This document shows, piece after piece, positions 6,134-7,642 of a stretch of 7,642 nucleotides of DNA. The translations under genes were made by a program, and so were the position numbers. The stretch spans positions 1-7,642 of the forward strand of contig JAVVUQ010000074.1 in NCBI GenBank assembly GCA_036653075.1, written 5' to 3'. Numbering within the stretch: the first letter of the stretch is position 1; the number at the start of each line of letters is the position of its first letter. Below the pieces are notes generated by a model. It ran no database searches, was not told where the DNA came from, and saw only the letters and a list, made by a program, of their open reading frames with translations. The DNA comes from JAVVUQ01 sp036653075 (GTDB lineage Bacteria; Bacillota; Clostridia; Christensenellales; CAG-314).

Positions 6134-7192
6134 ATGAAAAAGAAATTAGTGATTATGACTGCAATTGCAGCAGTTATGTGCGTATGTGTATTAGTAATAG
6201 GATTGGTGGGGTGCAGCAATCCAGATAAGGATGTTGCATATGTTACAATGGAGGTTAATCCTTCGATTGAACTTGTTGTAGATGGAAACGGTATGGTTTT
6301 GTCAATAAATGGATTGAATGATGATGGCAAAACATTAATTAACGGTGAAAACTATGTAGGAAAGAGTATTGAAGAAGTTACTAAGAAAATATCAGAATTG
6401 TTAGTTGAGCTTAAATATGTAAGCGCTGAAAAAGCGCAAGAAATGAAATTGCATATTACGACTCAAAGCGCAAAGCTTAACGAAAAAATCAATGCAGCTT
6501 TTGAAACAGGTATGGCAGAATTAACGGCGCATTATAATATGGCTTTAAACGTAGCTGCGGCAACAACGCACGCTGTATTGGTACAGAGCGTAATGCATTG
6601 TCATCCTGAAATGGACGAAAAAACATTAACAGCTATGACAGACACTGAGCTTATCAATATTATTAAAGGCGATATGCTTGAAAAAGCGGAATTACCATTA
6701 ATCGCTATGGAAGAACAGTTTTACAAATTGAAAGAAGCGCACTTTAAATTTAAATATTACGATGAAATGGCAAAAGTTATTGATGGAATTAACAGCATCA
6801 AAGTTGCTATGTTCAAAGTTACATTAAAAGCGATGCAAAGCGCAATGGATATGTTAAATCAACTTGAAACGAAATTGCTTGAAGCTCAAGTAAACTCAGT
6901 TGTCGTTATTATTAATGGCGTTAACATTTTTGATACAGCAGTTGAACTTGCCGCTAAAGCAGTTGATGGATGTATTACATCTTTAAAAGATTGTATCGAC
7001 AAATTTTCTGAGTTTGAAGCTGAGTTTGGTTCGGAAATCGATTCAAAAGCGGTTTTAGATAAAGCTGAAAAAGCTATCAACGATGCAAAAGACGGATTCT
7101 TCGCTAAATACGAAACTGAATTTGCTGAAATGATTGCTAAAGCAAAAGCAAAAATTGCAGATTATAAATTAAGCTTAAAGAAAGCTGCATAA
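6134..7192 (+). CDS. Lipoprotein with RsgI-like extracytoplasmic domain and helical C-terminal region
   Basis: Function unknown; 352 aa. MKKK followed by a hydrophobic stretch (5-25) and the lipobox LVGC with C27 mark a type II signal peptide, so the mature protein should be lipid-anchored outside the cytoplasmic membrane. Residues about 35-110 (AYVTMEVNPSIELVVDGNG, then INGLNDDGKTLI and GKSIEEVTKKISELL) resemble the middle, extracytoplasmic domain of RsgI-type anti-sigma factors: a beta strand with (V/I)NPSIEL, a short beta meander, then a helix. Unlike RsgI, there is no cytoplasmic sigma-binding domain and no central membrane segment. Residues about 112-352 are predicted by eye to be long amphipathic helices rich in Ala, Lys and Glu, with Cys at 156, 280 and 287. 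An AAGGAG and a good upstream promoter support the start. The gene stands alone and ends before a terminator-bearing repeat. Confidence 0.85.
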   Translation: MKKKLVIMTAIAAVMCVCVLVIGLVGCSNPDKDVAYVTMEVNPSIELVVDGNGMVLSINGLNDDGKTLINGENYVGKSIEEVTKKISELLVELKYVSAEKAQEMKLHITTQSAKLNEKINAAFETGMAELTAHYNMALNVAAATTHAVLVQSVMHCHPEMDEKTLTAMTDTELINIIKGDMLEKAELPLIAMEEQFYKLKEAHFKFKYYDEMAKVIDGINSIKVAMFKVTLKAMQSAMDMLNQLETKLLEAQVNSVVVIINGVNIFDTAVELAAKAVDGCITSLKDCIDKFSEFEAEFGSEIDSKAVLDKAEKAINDAKDGFFAKYETEFAEMIAKAKAKIADYKLSLKKAA

Positions 7193-7354
7193 TCTAAGTT
7201 TGAAAAGATAAATATTATGTTGGTAAAAGAAATATAATTGATAAATTAATAGAAGTTAATCAAAATTAATGCTTGTATAATTTATTTAATAAATAGATTA
7301 ATGTCCAAACAATAGCATTATAAGTATAGATTAAGTATAGAACACTCCTCTATT

Positions 7355-7387
7355 AAATGGAAACCGCAGTTTGCGGTTTCCATTTTT
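7355..7387 (+). terminator. Intrinsic terminator in repeat copy 1 (downstream of the lipoprotein gene)
   Basis: A 14-bp perfect stem (7355-7368 with 7372-7385, core ATGGAAACCGCA/TGCGGTTTCCAT) with a GTT loop leads into a T-rich stretch ending at 7387. It lies about 160 nt after the lipoprotein stop and is the first clear terminator for that gene. Confidence 0.85.
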
Positions 7388-7503
7388 ATTTAAATATTTT
7401 AAAACAAAAATTCAAAATAAAAATTCAAAACAAAAATTTAAATAGATTAATGTCCAAACAATAGCATTATAAGTATAGATTAAGTATAGAACACTCCTCT
7501 ATT

Positions 7504-7536
7504 AAATGGAAACCGCAGTTTGCGGTTTCCATTTTT
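7504..7536 (+). terminator. Intrinsic terminator in repeat copy 2
   Basis: Exact second copy, 149 bp further on, of the 14-bp stem with GTT loop and following T run. Confidence 0.8.
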
Positions 7537-7642
7537 ATTTAAATATTTTAAAACAAAAATTCAAAATAAAAATTCAAAACAAAAATTTAAATAGATTAAT
7601 GTCCAAACAATAGCATTATAAGTATAGATTAAGTATAGAACA

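Larger units (their letters stand above)
7291..7642. repeat. 149-bp tandem repeat array reaching the window edge
   Basis: Copies run 7291-7439, 7440-7588 and 7589-7642 (partial, cut by the window end). As far as I can read, the copies are identical. Each full unit contains a 9-bp direct repeat AAGTATAGA spaced 11 bp start to start, a strong terminator hairpin, and an A-rich tail of CAAAA/TAAAAATTC-like elements. No ORF was found in the unit. Exact identity and the edge position fit either a recent duplication or an assembly artefact at a contig end. Confidence 0.93.

Noticed and set aside
7291..7642. CRISPR array
   Set aside because: The repeat is a contiguous 149-bp tandem unit without short repeats separated by unique spacers, and no cas gene is present.

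Overview
The window is AT-rich DNA with strong AGGAG-type ribosome binding sites and TTGACA/TATAAT-type promoters. The proteins resemble Bacillota, most likely a gut-type Clostridia lineage known mainly from metagenome assemblies; that placement is inference. Three signs point to a draft assembly: the left edge cuts a gene, a run of 10 Ns sits at 3782-3791, and the right edge ends inside a tandem repeat.

Region 1 (1-3936, + strand) is a nucleoside-salvage cluster. It holds the 3' end of a pyrimidine-nucleoside phosphorylase (pdp), thymidine kinase (tdk), uridine kinase (udk, one base after tdk), a PfkB-type pseudouridine kinase (psuK) and pseudouridine-5'-phosphate glycosidase (psuG). Together they would phosphorolyse pyrimidine nucleosides, rescue thymidine and uridine/cytidine as monophosphates, and break pseudouridine down to uracil and ribose 5-phosphate. 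psuG is interrupted by the assembly gap and changes frame across it. Its family-typical C-terminus, including the SLKANI motif, resumes after the gap, so it is annotated as one gene. The assembled part holds extra sequence there, bounded by a 9-bp direct repeat and next to a 16-bp perfect palindrome.

Region 2 (3937-4253) is non-coding. It holds a bidirectional intrinsic terminator and a 56-bp sequence duplicated in tandem.

Region 3 (4254-5444, - strand) is one PLP-dependent class I/II aminotransferase. Its upstream region on the minus strand holds a near-perfect consensus promoter (5647-5675), then two terminator-like hairpins, then a weaker second promoter. This looks like an attenuated leader or a short RNA.

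Region 4 (5445-6133) is a divergent intergenic region of about 690 bp. It contains those elements, a 16-bp palindrome, a five-copy 9-bp tandem repeat, and a good + strand promoter (5910-5938) with a long 5' leader for the next gene.

Region 5 (6134-7192, + strand) encodes a lipoprotein. After the lipid-anchored cysteine it carries a segment resembling the extracytoplasmic middle domain of RsgI anti-sigma factors (VNPSIEL motif), fused to a long helical region of unknown function.

Region 6 (7193-7642) is non-coding. It contains a 149-bp unit repeated exactly in tandem (two full copies plus a partial third at the window edge). Each full unit carries a strong intrinsic terminator hairpin.
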